Shown here piece after piece: positions 1 through 8,630 of a stretch of 64,000 bases of DNA. The stretch spans positions 1,240,001 to 1,304,000 of the forward strand of contig NZ_JACHZG010000001.1 in the NCBI RefSeq assembly GCF_014193425.1, in the 5' to 3' direction. The stretch comes from Microlunatus antarcticus. Its GTDB lineage: Bacteria > Actinomycetota > Actinomycetes > Propionibacteriales > Propionibacteriaceae. The notes under the pieces were generated by a model. The model was not told the DNA's origin. It did no database searches and saw nothing but the letters and a program-made list of their open reading frames with translations. Positions within the stretch are counted from its first letter, which is position 1, and every line of letters starts with the position of its first letter. A program made the position numbers and the translations under genes.

Positions 1-561
1 GGGGCGTTCGACTCCTTCGGGCTCTCCCGGCGCCAGGCGCTGTGGAACGCGGGGTACGCCGACAGCGCGGACACCCTGCCGGGCACGGCGGTGGACGCTG
101 CACCGCCGGAGCTGCCGGGGATGAGCGCGGCCGAGCTGACCCTCGCCGACCTGTGGGCGACGCAGATCAGCCCGGACGACCACCCGATCGGGCACCTGCG
201 TCCGGTGCTCGACGGCCACGAGATCGTCCCGATCAGCGCGCTGGGGGCCCAGCACGACCGCACCCGGGTACGGGTGGCCGGGCTGGTCACCCACCGGCAA
301 CGGCCCTCGACGGCCGGCGGGGTCACGTTCCTCAACCTGGAGGACGAGACCGGCATGCTCAACGTGGTCTGCTCGCGCCCGATGTGGCAACGCTTCGTCC
401 GGGTGGGCCGACGGACCAACGCGATGCTGGTGCGCGGCACCATCGAGCACTCCGAGGGGGTGACGAACCTGGTCGCCGACAAGCTCGAGGCGCTCAGCGG
501 GCTCTTCCCGGCCGCAACCGCGGTGATCCCGCAGAGCTACCGCTCACGCGACTTCCGCTAG
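1..561 (+). CDS. dnaE2: Error-prone DNA polymerase DnaE2, C-terminal end (partial)
   Basis: This is the C-terminal part of an alpha-family DNA polymerase III subunit of the DnaE2 type, the translesion polymerase of actinobacterial mutagenic repair. The frame is open from base 1, so the N-terminal PHP and polymerase domains lie outside the window. The visible 186 residues hold the OB-fold region: the stretch THRQRPSTAGGVTFLNLEDE followed by TGMLNVVC is typical of DnaE2, and the protein ends in SRDFR, the usual DnaE2 terminus. In other actinobacteria dnaE2 is often damage-inducible together with imuA'/imuB; neither partner is visible here. Identification is by recognised family sequence. Confidence 0.9.
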   Translation, partial: GAFDSFGLSRRQALWNAGYADSADTLPGTAVDAAPPELPGMSAAELTLADLWATQISPDDHPIGHLRPVLDGHEIVPISALGAQHDRTRVRVAGLVTHRQRPSTAGGVTFLNLEDETGMLNVVCSRPMWQRFVRVGRRTNAMLVRGTIEHSEGVTNLVADKLEALSGLFPAATAVIPQSYRSRDFR

Positions 562-585
562 GGCGGTCGGACGCGGAGCGCACGC

Positions 586-726
586 TCAGGTGACGAGCCA
601 CCACACGAGGGCGATCATCAGGACGGCCGACACCACCGACAGCAGCAGACCCAGCCACACCAGGTCCCCGTCGCGCCAAGTCGGCTTCGTCCGCAGGCGC
701 TCAGCAAGGCGCGTTCTCTCCGACAC
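586..726 (-). CDS. Small single-pass membrane protein, unknown function
   Basis: A 46-codon frame on the minus strand starts at a GTG. It encodes a charged N-terminus (ERTRLAERLRTK), then a tryptophan, a short acidic turn, and one hydrophobic helix (VWLGLLLSVVSAVLMIALVW) before the stop. The basic-tail, single-helix pattern and the GC-rich third positions suggest a real gene rather than chance. It converges on the end of dnaE2, 24 bases away. No Shine-Dalgarno sequence is obvious, and I know no family for it. It is too short for most gene callers. Confidence 0.5.
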   Translation of the reverse strand: MSERTRLAERLRTKPTWRDGDLVWLGLLLSVVSAVLMIALVWWLVT

Positions 727-1125
727 CCGACACCCGATCGGTCACGTGCGTCCCCGGCCGCCCCGAGGCGGCCACACACCCAAGAGAATACCAAGAGAAG
801 CAGAAAGGCCCTACCGACCTGCCCGGCCGCACGGGAAGGTTCGGCCGGGTCGACCAGGTGAAGCTATTTCTCTGCTTCAGGGCGCCTCGGCGCCAATAGT
901 TGGCGTTCACCCGTCAGGGAAATCGTTGTCAGCAGAACGGATTGGTGCAGCGCACGAGATTCTCGTGTGATTGACATCTCAAGCAAGTCTGGCGAAATTG
1001 CCCGACGACGCCAGCGGATCCGGGAGCACCGACATAGGCTCGTCTCAGTCCTGGGGGCAGGACTTCTAAGACGTCGACGCTGATGTCACGCGTCTGCTTT
1101 TTGTAGTTGTTCTCGGGGGGGAACC
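727..1125 (+). promoter_or_regulatory. Gene-free 399-nt region upstream of the priming sugar transferase
   Basis: No convincing coding frame is present. The stretch 780-1010 is clearly less GC-rich than its surroundings. A perfect TTGACA sits at 971-976, and 17 nt downstream is GAAATT (994-999), a weak but correctly spaced -10. If this pair is used, the transferase mRNA has a leader of about 120 nt. The run of G at 1116-1121 just before the ATG may serve as the ribosome binding site. Long AT-richer leaders before exopolysaccharide genes often carry regulator sites, but I cannot name one here. Confidence 0.4.
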
Positions 1126-2604
1126 ATGTCTGAATCGTCCGCGCTCACGCGCACCCAGCGCCAGATGGCTTTCACGGCAGTCTCTGTCGTCGTCGACGTC
1201 TTCGCACTCTTCGTCGCCTGCATCGCGGCCTACGTCTTGCGGGTGTCGACGCCCAAGCACCCTTGGGCGGAGTTCGCCTCGTTCGGTCAGTACACGTCCG
1301 TGGTGTGCGTCGCCGCGCCGGCTTGGGCCCTGATTTTCGCCGCCTCTGGCCTGTACTCGACCCGGCAGAGCTGGGGGCGCCTCACCGAGCTGTCGAGGGT
1401 GATGGGCGGCATCGGCGTCGGCGTCGCGGCGCTCATCCTCGCCGACTACTTCTACCTGGGCCTGCCGCTGTTCCCGGGGCGGGCCGTCCCTGTGTACGCC
1501 TTCGTCATCGGCACCGTGCTGGTGATGGGCGGCCGGGCCGCGGTGCGGGCGGCGCTCCGCCGGGCCCACGCTCAGGGTCGTGCGCTGCACAACGTCATCG
1601 TGGTCGGGACCGGACCCGTGGCGGAGCGGGTGGCCGCCACTCTGACGCGCTCCGGGCGTGGGCACTCCATCGTTGCCGCTGTATCGAAGGACGAGGCCGG
1701 TGGCGTGTTCCTCGGTGATCGTCCGGTCTACGCGACGGTCGAGCGCGCGCTGGACTCGCACCGCGTCCGCATCGACGAGATCGTGCAGACCGACACGACG
1801 ATGACCAAGGAGGAAGCCACCCGTCTCATGGCGCTGGCCAACGACCGGGGCATGGGCTACCGGTTCGTGCCCGACCTCTTCGGGGTCTTTGCCGCCAGCT
1901 CCACCATGGCGACCGTCGACGGCATCCCGGTCATGGAGGTGCGTCTCACCTCGCTCGACGGCTGGGCGACCGTGACGAAGCGGGTCATCGACGTCCTCGG
2001 ATCTCTGGTCGGTCTCGTCCTCCTCGCTCCGCTGTTCCTGACCGTGGCCGCGCTGGTCAAGATCACCGACCCGGCTGGTCCGGTGCTCTACAAGCAGCGG
2101 CGTCTCGGCCGCGGTGGTCGCTCCATCGGCGTGTACAAGTTCCGCTCGATGCTCTGGGAGTACTCGACCGGTGCCGACCGTCCGTACAAGACGGCCGAGG
2201 AGGCCTTCATCGCCATGGGCCGCGAGGACCTGGTGGCGGAGTTCGCCCACGAGCAGAAGGTCGCCGACGACCCCCGGGTCTCCAACCTGGGCAAGTTCCT
2301 GCGCCGGACGAGCCTCGACGAGATCCCGCAGCTCTTCAACTCGCTGCTGGGTCACCTGTCGCTCGTCGGTCCGCGACCGATCACGCCCATGGAGCTCGAG
2401 CGCTATGGCGCGCACCAGCGCAGCTTCCTCGCGCTCAAGCCGGGCATCACCGGCCTGTGGCAGGTCTCCGGGCGCAGCGACGTCGGCTACGACCAGCGCG
2501 TCAAGCTCGACGTCTTCTACGCCGAGAACTGGAGCACCATGCTCGACGTCTCCATCCTGGCCCGCACCGTGACCACGGTGGCCGCCCGCCGCGGGGCCTA
2601 CTGA
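1126..2604 (+). CDS. Exopolysaccharide priming glycosyltransferase (WbaP/CpsE type)
   Basis: This is a polyprenyl glycosylphosphotransferase that moves a sugar-1-phosphate from a nucleotide sugar to undecaprenyl phosphate, the first step of Wzx/Wzy-dependent polysaccharide synthesis at the inner membrane. The 492 residues show several N-terminal membrane helices (about 12-140), a soluble CoA-binding-like middle region with VVGTGPVA near 160, and a C-terminal bacterial sugar transferase domain from about 285. That domain starts with a hydrophobic helix and carries YKFRSM, SLDEIPQLFNSLLG, LVGPRP and PGITGLWQVSGRS. The length matches the family. It stands alone here, but a flippase, polymerase and chain-length protein at 44-50 kb are plausible partners. 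Confidence 0.92.
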   Translation: MSESSALTRTQRQMAFTAVSVVVDVFALFVACIAAYVLRVSTPKHPWAEFASFGQYTSVVCVAAPAWALIFAASGLYSTRQSWGRLTELSRVMGGIGVGVAALILADYFYLGLPLFPGRAVPVYAFVIGTVLVMGGRAAVRAALRRAHAQGRALHNVIVVGTGPVAERVAATLTRSGRGHSIVAAVSKDEAGGVFLGDRPVYATVERALDSHRVRIDEIVQTDTTMTKEEATRLMALANDRGMGYRFVPDLFGVFAASSTMATVDGIPVMEVRLTSLDGWATVTKRVIDVLGSLVGLVLLAPLFLTVAALVKITDPAGPVLYKQRRLGRGGRSIGVYKFRSMLWEYSTGADRPYKTAEEAFIAMGREDLVAEFAHEQKVADDPRVSNLGKFLRRTSLDEIPQLFNSLLGHLSLVGPRPITPMELERYGAHQRSFLALKPGITGLWQVSGRSDVGYDQRVKLDVFYAENWSTMLDVSILARTVTTVAARRGAY

Positions 2605-2687
2605 CCGCCGTTCCTCCTCCCTCTCCCCTCATCCCGGGCTGAGGTGCGTCCCCGCGTGACCCCAGCCCACGGGCGGAGGAGCGGTCA

Positions 2688-2723
2688 GAAGAGCCCGTCC
2701 AGCCTCGGCTGGCCGGGCTCTTC
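2688..2723. terminator. Bidirectional terminator-like hairpin between convergent genes
   Basis: A 10-bp stem (GAAGAGCCCG with CGGGCTCTTC), one mismatch, then a further stem CCAGCC/GGCTGG with a tiny loop. It lies between the convergent sugar transferase and CPBP protease genes. There is no U-tract, as is common for actinobacterial terminators. Confidence 0.7.
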
Positions 2724-2753
2724 GCCTCTCACGGCAGATCCTCAGGATACGAC

Positions 2754-3773
2754 TCAGCGGACCGCCTGGTCCCAGGGACCGACGTACGTCGAGGCGGGGT
2801 CGAGTGCCGCAGGTGCTGCGTGCTCGGGCACGTACGTGCGCTGCAGGCCCGCACGGGACGCCCACAGCCAGAGCGCGCCTGCGCTGAGCAGCAGGATCAC
2901 CCCCGGCAGCAGGACCGCGGGGCCCGCGCTGCCGGCGCCGCGGTCGAAGACCGATGCAGTGTCCTGCTGCAGCAGGACCAGGCTGCCGAAGGCGACGAGG
3001 TTGTTGGCCGCGTGCAGCAGCACCGCCACCTCCAGCCCGCCGGTGCGCCAGGTGATCAGCGACAGGACCACGGCGAAGAAGAAGTAGAAGGCGATCAGCC
3101 AGGGGTCGCCCGCCCCGTGGGCCAGGGTGAAGACCGCGCCCGACAGCACCGTGCCGACGAGGAGCGCGAGCCGGGGCGACGCGCACCACGAGCCGGCGCC
3201 GCGGGTGATGAGGCCACGGGCCCCGTACTCCTCGCCGGCCGCCTGGAAGGGCGTGGTCAGCACGACGATCACGAGCAGGGCGACGTAGGTGCCGCTCGGG
3301 ACCTTCACCGACTCGGGCGCGAAGACCAGCGTGATCACGAGGTACGCCGCCCAGAACGGGAGGGCGACGAGCGCGCCGCGCGCCAGCACGCCCCAGCGGA
3401 ACCGTCCCGTCACCGAGCTGAGCCACCGACCGCGCTGGCCGAAGAACGCGCGCTGCAGGACCATGCTCAGCGGGATGGCGGCGACGTTCGACAGGTTGAC
3501 CGACAGGAGCAGCGCGGGTGTGAGGTCCAGCCGCATGGCCAGCACGTCATCCAGCGACGTGGCGCCGCGGTAGACGTCGAACCCGATCGCGGCGCCCTGC
3601 AGCACCGTGCTGACGAGCAGGTACGACAGCACGAAGCAGACGATCATCAGCACCCCGCGCCCCCACGTCGCGCGCGGCGTCCGCAGCATCTGGGGGTAGG
3701 CGACGGGCTCGACGGGCATCGGGTCACGCTGCGCGAGCACGGGCGGCGGCCCGTACGGCACGGGGTAGGTCAC
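2754..3773 (-). CDS. CPBP-family intramembrane metalloprotease (CAAX/Abi type)
   Basis: This is a multi-pass membrane protein of the CPBP (CAAX protease and bacteriocin-processing) family. The motif GEEYGARG at about residues 180-187 supplies the EExxxR signature. A histidine follows in LAHGAGDPW, and HAANN occurs near the C-terminus; together they match the three conserved family motifs that bind the catalytic metal. About eight hydrophobic helices lie between residues 40 and 320. The GTG at 3773 was chosen because it has GGAGGG a few bases upstream; a longer frame exists but its extra 39 residues look like non-coding shadow. The natural substrate is unknown. Confidence 0.85.
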   Translation of the reverse strand: MTYPVPYGPPPVLAQRDPMPVEPVAYPQMLRTPRATWGRGVLMIVCFVLSYLLVSTVLQGAAIGFDVYRGATSLDDVLAMRLDLTPALLLSVNLSNVAAIPLSMVLQRAFFGQRGRWLSSVTGRFRWGVLARGALVALPFWAAYLVITLVFAPESVKVPSGTYVALLVIVVLTTPFQAAGEEYGARGLITRGAGSWCASPRLALLVGTVLSGAVFTLAHGAGDPWLIAFYFFFAVVLSLITWRTGGLEVAVLLHAANNLVAFGSLVLLQQDTASVFDRGAGSAGPAVLLPGVILLLSAGALWLWASRAGLQRTYVPEHAAPAALDPASTYVGPWDQAVR

Positions 3774-3983
3774 GGGTCTTCCCTCCAGGTCCGCCCGCGG
3801 GCCGGGCCGGACGTCCAGTGTGCCCGGACCCGACCTGAGGGCGACCGACCCGATTCTTGGTAACGGCGAGGGCTTCCCGAGCGAGGTCACGGGCAGACGG
3901 CGGTCGACGCGCCGTCGCGGTGCGCGGGGACACGGCTGCCGGCACGGGCCGCCTCACGGCGGTCCGGTCCTCGAAGGAGCCCG

Positions 3984-5111
3984 ATGACCCCCACCTCCCG
4001 GCCTGAGCGCGGCCTCCTCGCGCGCCGGCCCCGTCCTACGTGCTCGTCGCGCGTCTGGCTAGCCGGTGCCGCGGCGCTCGCCGCCCTGGTGCTGCCCGTG
4101 AGCGTGCCGGCGGGGTCCGTCCTCAGCCCCGCGGCGCAGGCCGCCCCGGTGGCGACCGTCGCGACACCGGTCTCCGCGCCGCTGCGGGTGGCCTCGTACA
4201 ACATCCGCAACGCCAACTCCTACGAAGGACGCAAGAACGAGAAGCGCTGGGAGGACCGCCGCGGTGCGGTGGTCGACACGATCCTGGGCCAGGACCTCGA
4301 CGTGCTCGCGGTCCAGGAGGCGACCCAGGGCCTGCTCCACGACGAGGAGTCCGAGCCGAAGAAGATCAACCAGTACGACGACCTCCTCGCCCGGCTCGGC
4401 GGGACCTGGGCGATCACCAACGGCACCCGCTACAACTGTGTCAAGGACACGTCGCCCAACCGCTGCACCTACGCGGACAAGGGCGCCTCCGAGGGCCAGC
4501 GGATCCTCTACGACGCCGCCCGCATCGAGGTCGTCGCCCAGGGGTCGAAGCTGCTGCCGGTGCCGAAGGGCAAGGGCGACAACTACATGGCGTGGGCCGA
4601 GCTGCGCCAGCGGAGCACGGGCCAGCGGTTCCTGTTCTCCAACCTGCACACGGTGGGGACCGACAAGGACTACAAGGTCAAGAACAAGCAGGCGGAGGTC
4701 GCGCTCGCCGAGCTCCGGGCGCACAACCCCGATGGCCTCCCCATGATCGCCGTGGGCGACTGGAACTCGACGCGCTTCGAGAAGCCCAGCAACGGCCCGT
4801 ACGACGTCTACGTCAAGGCCGGCTTCGTCGACCCGCTCGGCGGGAAGTACAAGACGCACAAGCCGAAGGGTGCGACCGTCGAGCACAAGATCCGCACCTA
4901 CCTGAACAGCTCGAACGGCGACTGGGCGCGCAAGGCCCCGAACCACAAGAGCTGGGGCCTGGGCAGCTACATCGACTACATCCTCACGACCGAGATGCGC
5001 GTCAGCGAGTGGGAGACGGTGGCGAGGCTGGACAAGAAGGGGAAGATCGTCGGCACCATCCCCTCGGACCACCAGATGATCCGCGCGACCGTCTGGCTCC
5101 CGACCCGGTAG
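3984..5111 (+). CDS. Secreted endonuclease/exonuclease/phosphatase-family protein
   Basis: This 375-residue protein belongs to the EEP superfamily (DNase I/sphingomyelinase fold), metal-dependent phosphodiester hydrolases. It has a basic N-terminus and a hydrophobic stretch (about 25-50) ending in AQAAP, a signal peptide, so it should act outside the cell. Superfamily motifs are visible in order: SYNIRNANS, the catalytic glutamate in VQEATQG, VGDWNST, and SDHQMI near the C-terminus. Two cysteines (YNCVKD, NRCTY) may form a disulfide. AAGGAG lies just before the ATG. Whether the substrate is nucleic acid, phospholipid or another phosphoester cannot be told. Confidence 0.87.
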   Translation: MTPTSRPERGLLARRPRPTCSSRVWLAGAAALAALVLPVSVPAGSVLSPAAQAAPVATVATPVSAPLRVASYNIRNANSYEGRKNEKRWEDRRGAVVDTILGQDLDVLAVQEATQGLLHDEESEPKKINQYDDLLARLGGTWAITNGTRYNCVKDTSPNRCTYADKGASEGQRILYDAARIEVVAQGSKLLPVPKGKGDNYMAWAELRQRSTGQRFLFSNLHTVGTDKDYKVKNKQAEVALAELRAHNPDGLPMIAVGDWNSTRFEKPSNGPYDVYVKAGFVDPLGGKYKTHKPKGATVEHKIRTYLNSSNGDWARKAPNHKSWGLGSYIDYILTTEMRVSEWETVARLDKKGKIVGTIPSDHQMIRATVWLPTR

Positions 5112-5125
5112 CGCGGCCCGGCGCT

Positions 5126-5163
5126 GATGCTCAGGCTTTGATGCTCAGGCGCTGATGCTCAGC
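5126..5163. repeat. Three-copy tandem repeat, 14-nt period
   Basis: The core GATGCTCAG occurs at about 5126, 5140 and 5154, with spacing 14 nt. The third copy and part of the second encode the last residues and the stop of the NTF2-like gene on the minus strand. The copies probably arose by slippage and leave that protein's end intact. Confidence 0.8.
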
Positions 5164-5486
5164 GCACGCACCAGCCCGTCCGGCCCCAGCTCGAACGTGT
5201 GCGTCAGCTCGACGCGCCCGCCCGGGAAGTCGCCCTCCAGGAGGACGACGACCGTCGCCGTCGTACCGGCCTGCTCGGCCGACAACCGCGTCGACGTGGT
5301 CGTGAACTCGCTCGCCGCGCCCGTCAGCCAGGTGCGGACGGCGTCACGCCCGCGGTAGGTCCGCCCGTCGTCGACCACGACGGCGTCGGGGGTGAAGACG
5401 TCGATCACCCGGAGCTTGTCCGGGCCCTCCATCAGCGCGAAGTACGTCGTGACGGCGGGGGCGAGGGCGGGTCGGTCCGGGTTCAT
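5145..5486 (-). CDS. SnoaL/NTF2-like domain protein
   Basis: A 113-residue protein with the cone-shaped alpha+beta fold of the NTF2/SnoaL superfamily, judged from the opening helix (VTTYFALMEGPDKLRVIDVFTPDAVVVDDG), the turn TYRGRDAVRTWL, and the alternating strands ending VELTHTFELGPDGLVRALSI. The family includes small isomerases, hydrolases and binding proteins, so the reaction cannot be assigned. The gene is preceded by a MerR-type operator/promoter that matches the one before the MerR regulator upstream, so it is probably that regulator's target. No Shine-Dalgarno sequence precedes the ATG; the promoter position suggests a leaderless mRNA. Confidence 0.82.
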   Translation of the reverse strand: MNPDRPALAPAVTTYFALMEGPDKLRVIDVFTPDAVVVDDGRTYRGRDAVRTWLTGAASEFTTTSTRLSAEQAGTTATVVVLLEGDFPGGRVELTHTFELGPDGLVRALSISA

Positions 5487-5492
5487 GACCCC

Positions 5493-5524
5493 AACGTCGA
5501 CCTTCCCGTGGGGGGAAGGTCAAG
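5493..5524 (-). promoter_or_regulatory. MerR-type operator/promoter of the NTF2-like gene
   Basis: On the minus strand: TTGACC, then a 19-nt spacer filled by the inverted repeat TTCCCCCCACGGGAAGGTC, then GACGTT, and the ATG 6 nt later. A 19-nt spacer carrying a dyad is the hallmark of promoters activated by MerR-family proteins through DNA distortion. The start position implies leaderless initiation. Confidence 0.75.
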
Positions 5525-5542
5525 ACACGGGTCCCGTGGCGG

Positions 5543-6364
5543 TCAGCGCGTCGTGCGGAAGATGGGCCAGCCGACCTCGGTGACCACGTCCGGCGAGCCC
5601 GGGGTGCAGGTCTCGAGGTACGTCTCCCGCACCGGCCCCTCGACCCCCAGCTCGTGCTCCGCGACGTACGCGCCCAGCGCGCCGTACGTCTGCGCCATCG
5701 TCTCGTCCGGCCCGCGGTGGACCGCGACGGCGAGGTCGACGGCGGGCAGCAGCTCGGTCCGGACGCGTCCCGTCGGCGTCGGGCGGTGGTCCAGCGTCGT
5801 CAGCGGTGCGAACAGGGCGGCCTCGCCGCGCTCGTCGAGGAACAGCCCCGTGTCCCAGATCCCGCCGAGCGGCCCCGCCGCCTCCTGGCCCAGGTGGGCC
5901 CGGGCCGCCTCGAGCTCCGCGGACGCGCCGACGTACCAGGCGCCGAGGTCGTCCAGCCGGATCGACTGGCGGACCACCAGGGCCGGCGTCGCCGGGACGC
6001 TCCGGTGCTCCACCTCGAGGTGGGTCGGCGGGTCGGTCAGGAGACCTCGGAGCGCGCTGACGGCGGCCCGCGTGGCGGCCAGCTCGGACTCGAGCCGGAC
6101 GAGGTGCGCCGAGATCAGCCGGTGACGGGTCTCGACGGCGGGCGCCGAGAGGATCTCGCGGACCGTCTCGACCGGGACCGAGAGCGCGCGCAGCTGCCGG
6201 ACGACCTGCGCGTCGACGATCTGGTCGGGCTCGTACAGGCGGTAGCCGTTGACGGGGTCCACCGCGGCGGGCTCGAGCACCCCGGCCCGGTGGTAGAAGC
6301 GGAGCGCCTTGGCGCTGAGCCGCGTCGCCCGGGCGAAGTCGCCGATCGTCATCCGGGAGGTCAC
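5543..6364 (-). CDS. MerR-family regulator with GyrI-like ligand-binding domain (BmrR type)
   Basis: A 273-residue transcription regulator. The N-terminal winged helix (MTIGDFARATRLSAKALRFY, then GVLEP and NGYRLY) is a clear MerR DNA-binding domain. A linker helix follows, and the C-terminal ~150 residues resemble the GyrI-like multidrug-binding fold of BmrR, ending in PIFRTTR. Such proteins sense small hydrophobic or cationic compounds and activate promoters with 19-nt spacers. The GTG at 6364 was chosen over the ATG four codons later because it lies exactly 6 nt after the -10 of the operator/promoter, as in the co-controlled NTF2-like gene. Likely autoregulated. Confidence 0.88.
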   Translation of the reverse strand: MTSRMTIGDFARATRLSAKALRFYHRAGVLEPAAVDPVNGYRLYEPDQIVDAQVVRQLRALSVPVETVREILSAPAVETRHRLISAHLVRLESELAATRAAVSALRGLLTDPPTHLEVEHRSVPATPALVVRQSIRLDDLGAWYVGASAELEAARAHLGQEAAGPLGGIWDTGLFLDERGEAALFAPLTTLDHRPTPTGRVRTELLPAVDLAVAVHRGPDETMAQTYGALGAYVAEHELGVEGPVRETYLETCTPGSPDVVTEVGWPIFRTTR

Positions 6365-6369
6365 GCCGT

Positions 6370-6406
6370 CATCCTCGACCTTCCCCGTGGGGAAGGGTCG
6401 AGGACC
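6370..6406 (-). promoter_or_regulatory. MerR-type autoregulatory operator/promoter
   Basis: On the minus strand: TCGACC, a 19-nt spacer CTTCCCCACGGGGAAGGTC, then GAGGAT, then the GTG start 6 nt downstream. The dyad CCTTCCCC/GGGGAAGG is perfect. Layout and sequence match the element before the NTF2-like gene. Confidence 0.78.
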
Positions 6407-6425
6407 CGGGCGGGTCCGCGCGGGC

Positions 6426-7244
6426 TCAGCCCCGCCGCGGGGCGCGCTGCGCCGGCTCCTCGTCGTCGTCGGCGATCTCGACGGACGGGGCCCCGCGGTC
6501 TGCCCCCGTGACGCGGGCGTACGTCGCGCCGGCGAGGGCGGCACCGACCAGCGGGGCGAGGACGAAGAGCCAGACCTGGCCGAGGGCCGCGCCGCCGACG
6601 TACCAGGCCACGCCGAGCGAGCGGGCCGGGTTCACCGACGTGTTCGTGACCGGGATGCTGATCAGGTGGATCAGGGTCAGCGCGAGCCCGATGGCGATCG
6701 GCGCGAAGGCCTTGTTCGTCCGGTCGTCGGTGGCACCGAGGATCACGTAGAGGAACGCCGCCGTCATGACGATCTCGGTCAGCAGGGCCGCGCCGAGCCC
6801 GTAGCCGCCGGGGGAGTGGGCGCCGTAGCCGTTGGTGGCGAAGCCCGACGCGCGGAGCTCGCCCGCGGTCGTGGGGCCGCCGGTGGCGATGATCCACAGG
6901 ACGCCGCCGGCCGCGGTGGCGGCCACGACCTGCGTGACGACGTAGTGCGGCACCTCGCGCCAGCCGAAGCGACGCGCGACCGCGAGGCCGACGGTCACCG
7001 CGGGGTTGAAGTGACCGCCCGAGACGTGGCCGAAGGCGAAGGCCCCGGTGAGCACGGTCAGGCCGAAGGCGAGCGCGACGCCCGCGAAGCCGATGCCGAG
7101 CTGCACACCGTCCTCGGTGAGGAACTTGGCCGCGAGCACGGCGCTGCCGCAACCCCCGAAGACCAGGCCGAAGGTGCCGAGGAACTCGGCCCCCAGGCGG
7201 CCGCGGAGGCGGACGTCGGACGGCGGGGCGGGAACGGCAGGCAT
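6426..7244 (-). CDS. aqpZ: Aquaporin Z-type water channel (first copy)
   Basis: A 272-residue MIP-family channel of the inner membrane. Both pore-forming NPA boxes are present: GGHFNPAVT near residue 75 and TSVNPARS near 200. Residues of the water-selective filter match E. coli AqpZ (the histidine in [10 protein letters not shown], the threonine before SVNPAR and the arginine in it), so it should pass water rather than glycerol. It is closely similar to the second aquaporin at 32.5 kb except in the region [10 protein letters not shown] and an acidic C-terminal tail ([17 protein letters not shown]) that the other lacks. It lies 50 nt after an MFS gene on the same strand. Confidence 0.95.
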   Translation of the reverse strand: MPAVPAPPSDVRLRGRLGAEFLGTFGLVFGGCGSAVLAAKFLTEDGVQLGIGFAGVALAFGLTVLTGAFAFGHVSGGHFNPAVTVGLAVARRFGWREVPHYVVTQVVAATAAGGVLWIIATGGPTTAGELRASGFATNGYGAHSPGGYGLGAALLTEIVMTAAFLYVILGATDDRTNKAFAPIAIGLALTLIHLISIPVTNTSVNPARSLGVAWYVGGAALGQVWLFVLAPLVGAALAGATYARVTGADRGAPSVEIADDDEEPAQRAPRRG

Positions 7245-7294
7245 GGTCGACTCACTTCGGTGCTCGGGGGTTCGTACGACTGACCAGTGTGGGG

Positions 7295-8626
7295 TCAGGA
7301 GGCGCGACGGCGGTGGGCGACTCTCGCGACGATCGCGGCCGCCGCGACGCCGAGCGCCGCACCGCCGAACGACCAGGACAGCCCGGCCACGTCGATGACG
7401 ACGCCGGCGATCGCCGTGCCGAGCGCGGCCCCGGCCGTGTTCGACGCGGACAGGAACGACTGGGCCTCGTTCAGCCGGGCGGGCGGCACGAGCTGGTCGA
7501 GCAGCGCCTGCTGCATGATCAGGGCCGGCGCGATGGTCAGCCCCGTCAGGAACAGCACCGGCAGGAGGACGACGAGCTGCGTCGTCCCTGTCGCCAGCAG
7601 CACGGCGAGCACGCCCAGCAGGGTCGCGAACACGGCGAGCAGGCGGGGTACGGCCTGACGCTCGCTGTGCGACCACGTCCGGGCCCCGTACGCCAGTCCC
7701 CCGAGGGTGCTGCCGCCCGCGATGGCGGCGAAGAGGATGCCGACGCGCTCGGTGCTGCCGAGCGCGAGGTCGGCCGTGCCGGCCATCGACGTGTCGAGCT
7801 GTCCGAAGCCGATGCTGATGACGAGCATCACCGCGAGGACGACCGGGACTCCGGCGGCCGTCAGCGCCGTCCGCGGGCCGCTGGGCGCCGCCGACGCGTC
7901 GTGGCCGGCCGCGGCCTGCTGCGTCCGGGCGGTCGCACGCCGGGCGACCCCGGTCAGGCAGTAGCCGATCCCGCCGACCGCGAGGAGCCCGGCGGTGACC
8001 AGCAGCGGCAGGGCGTTGATCCCGGGCAGCAGCAGGACCGAGAGCAGCAGCGGACCGAGGACGAAGGCGAGCTCGACCGATGTGGCGTCCAGGGCGAAGG
8101 CGACCCGCCGGGCATCCGGGTCGGGCAGGACGATGCGAAAGCTGGAGCGCAGGGCCGGTCCGATGGGCGGATAGCTGACGCCGACGCCGGCGGCGATGAC
8201 GAGCAGCAGGTGGTCGGGCGCACCGCGCGTGGTGGCCAGGGCGAGGAGGGCGAGCAGCGCCGCGCTGGTCAGGGCGGTGGGCAGCAGCACCCGGAGCTGC
8301 CCGAAGCGGTCCATCAGCCGGCCCCAGAGCGGGGTCCCGAGCGCGGCGCCGATGGCGTACACCCCGCTGACCAGGCCCGCCAGGGCGTACGTCCCGCGCT
8401 CGGACTCGACGAGGATGAGCACGCCGAGCGGCGTCATCGACAGGGTGAGCCGCGCGAGCGCGGCGAAGAGGAACGGCCGTGATGCCGGTCCGTGGCGGAG
8501 GAGCCGTCCGTACGCCCGGACCCCCGTGCCCAGCTCGACAGGCTGATCCGTCGGCGCGGGCCCCTCGACGACGCCGGGCGCGGGAGGCCCCGCGTCAGGC
8601 GGTCGTTGTGAGGGTGTGTTCGACAA
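7295..8626 (-). CDS. Major facilitator superfamily transporter (first)
   Basis: A 443-residue carrier with about twelve hydrophobic helices and the MFS loop motif between helices 2 and 3 ([20 protein letters not shown]). A long central loop (about residues 220-245, alanine-rich) separates the halves. The substrate is unknown; the overall look is of a drug or metabolite exporter. The only start codon upstream of the first helix is a TTG, four nt beyond the discriminator base of tRNA-Leu, so this gene is probably cotranscribed with the tRNA and begins almost at the tRNA processing site. No Shine-Dalgarno site is possible there without using tRNA sequence. Confidence 0.85.
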   Translation of the reverse strand: MSNTPSQRPPDAGPPAPGVVEGPAPTDQPVELGTGVRAYGRLLRHGPASRPFLFAALARLTLSMTPLGVLILVESERGTYALAGLVSGVYAIGAALGTPLWGRLMDRFGQLRVLLPTALTSAALLALLALATTRGAPDHLLLVIAAGVGVSYPPIGPALRSSFRIVLPDPDARRVAFALDATSVELAFVLGPLLLSVLLLPGINALPLLVTAGLLAVGGIGYCLTGVARRATARTQQAAAGHDASAAPSGPRTALTAAGVPVVLAVMLVISIGFGQLDTSMAGTADLALGSTERVGILFAAIAGGSTLGGLAYGARTWSHSERQAVPRLLAVFATLLGVLAVLLATGTTQLVVLLPVLFLTGLTIAPALIMQQALLDQLVPPARLNEAQSFLSASNTAGAALGTAIAGVVIDVAGLSWSFGGAALGVAAAAIVARVAHRRRAS

Positions 8627-8630
8627 GATG

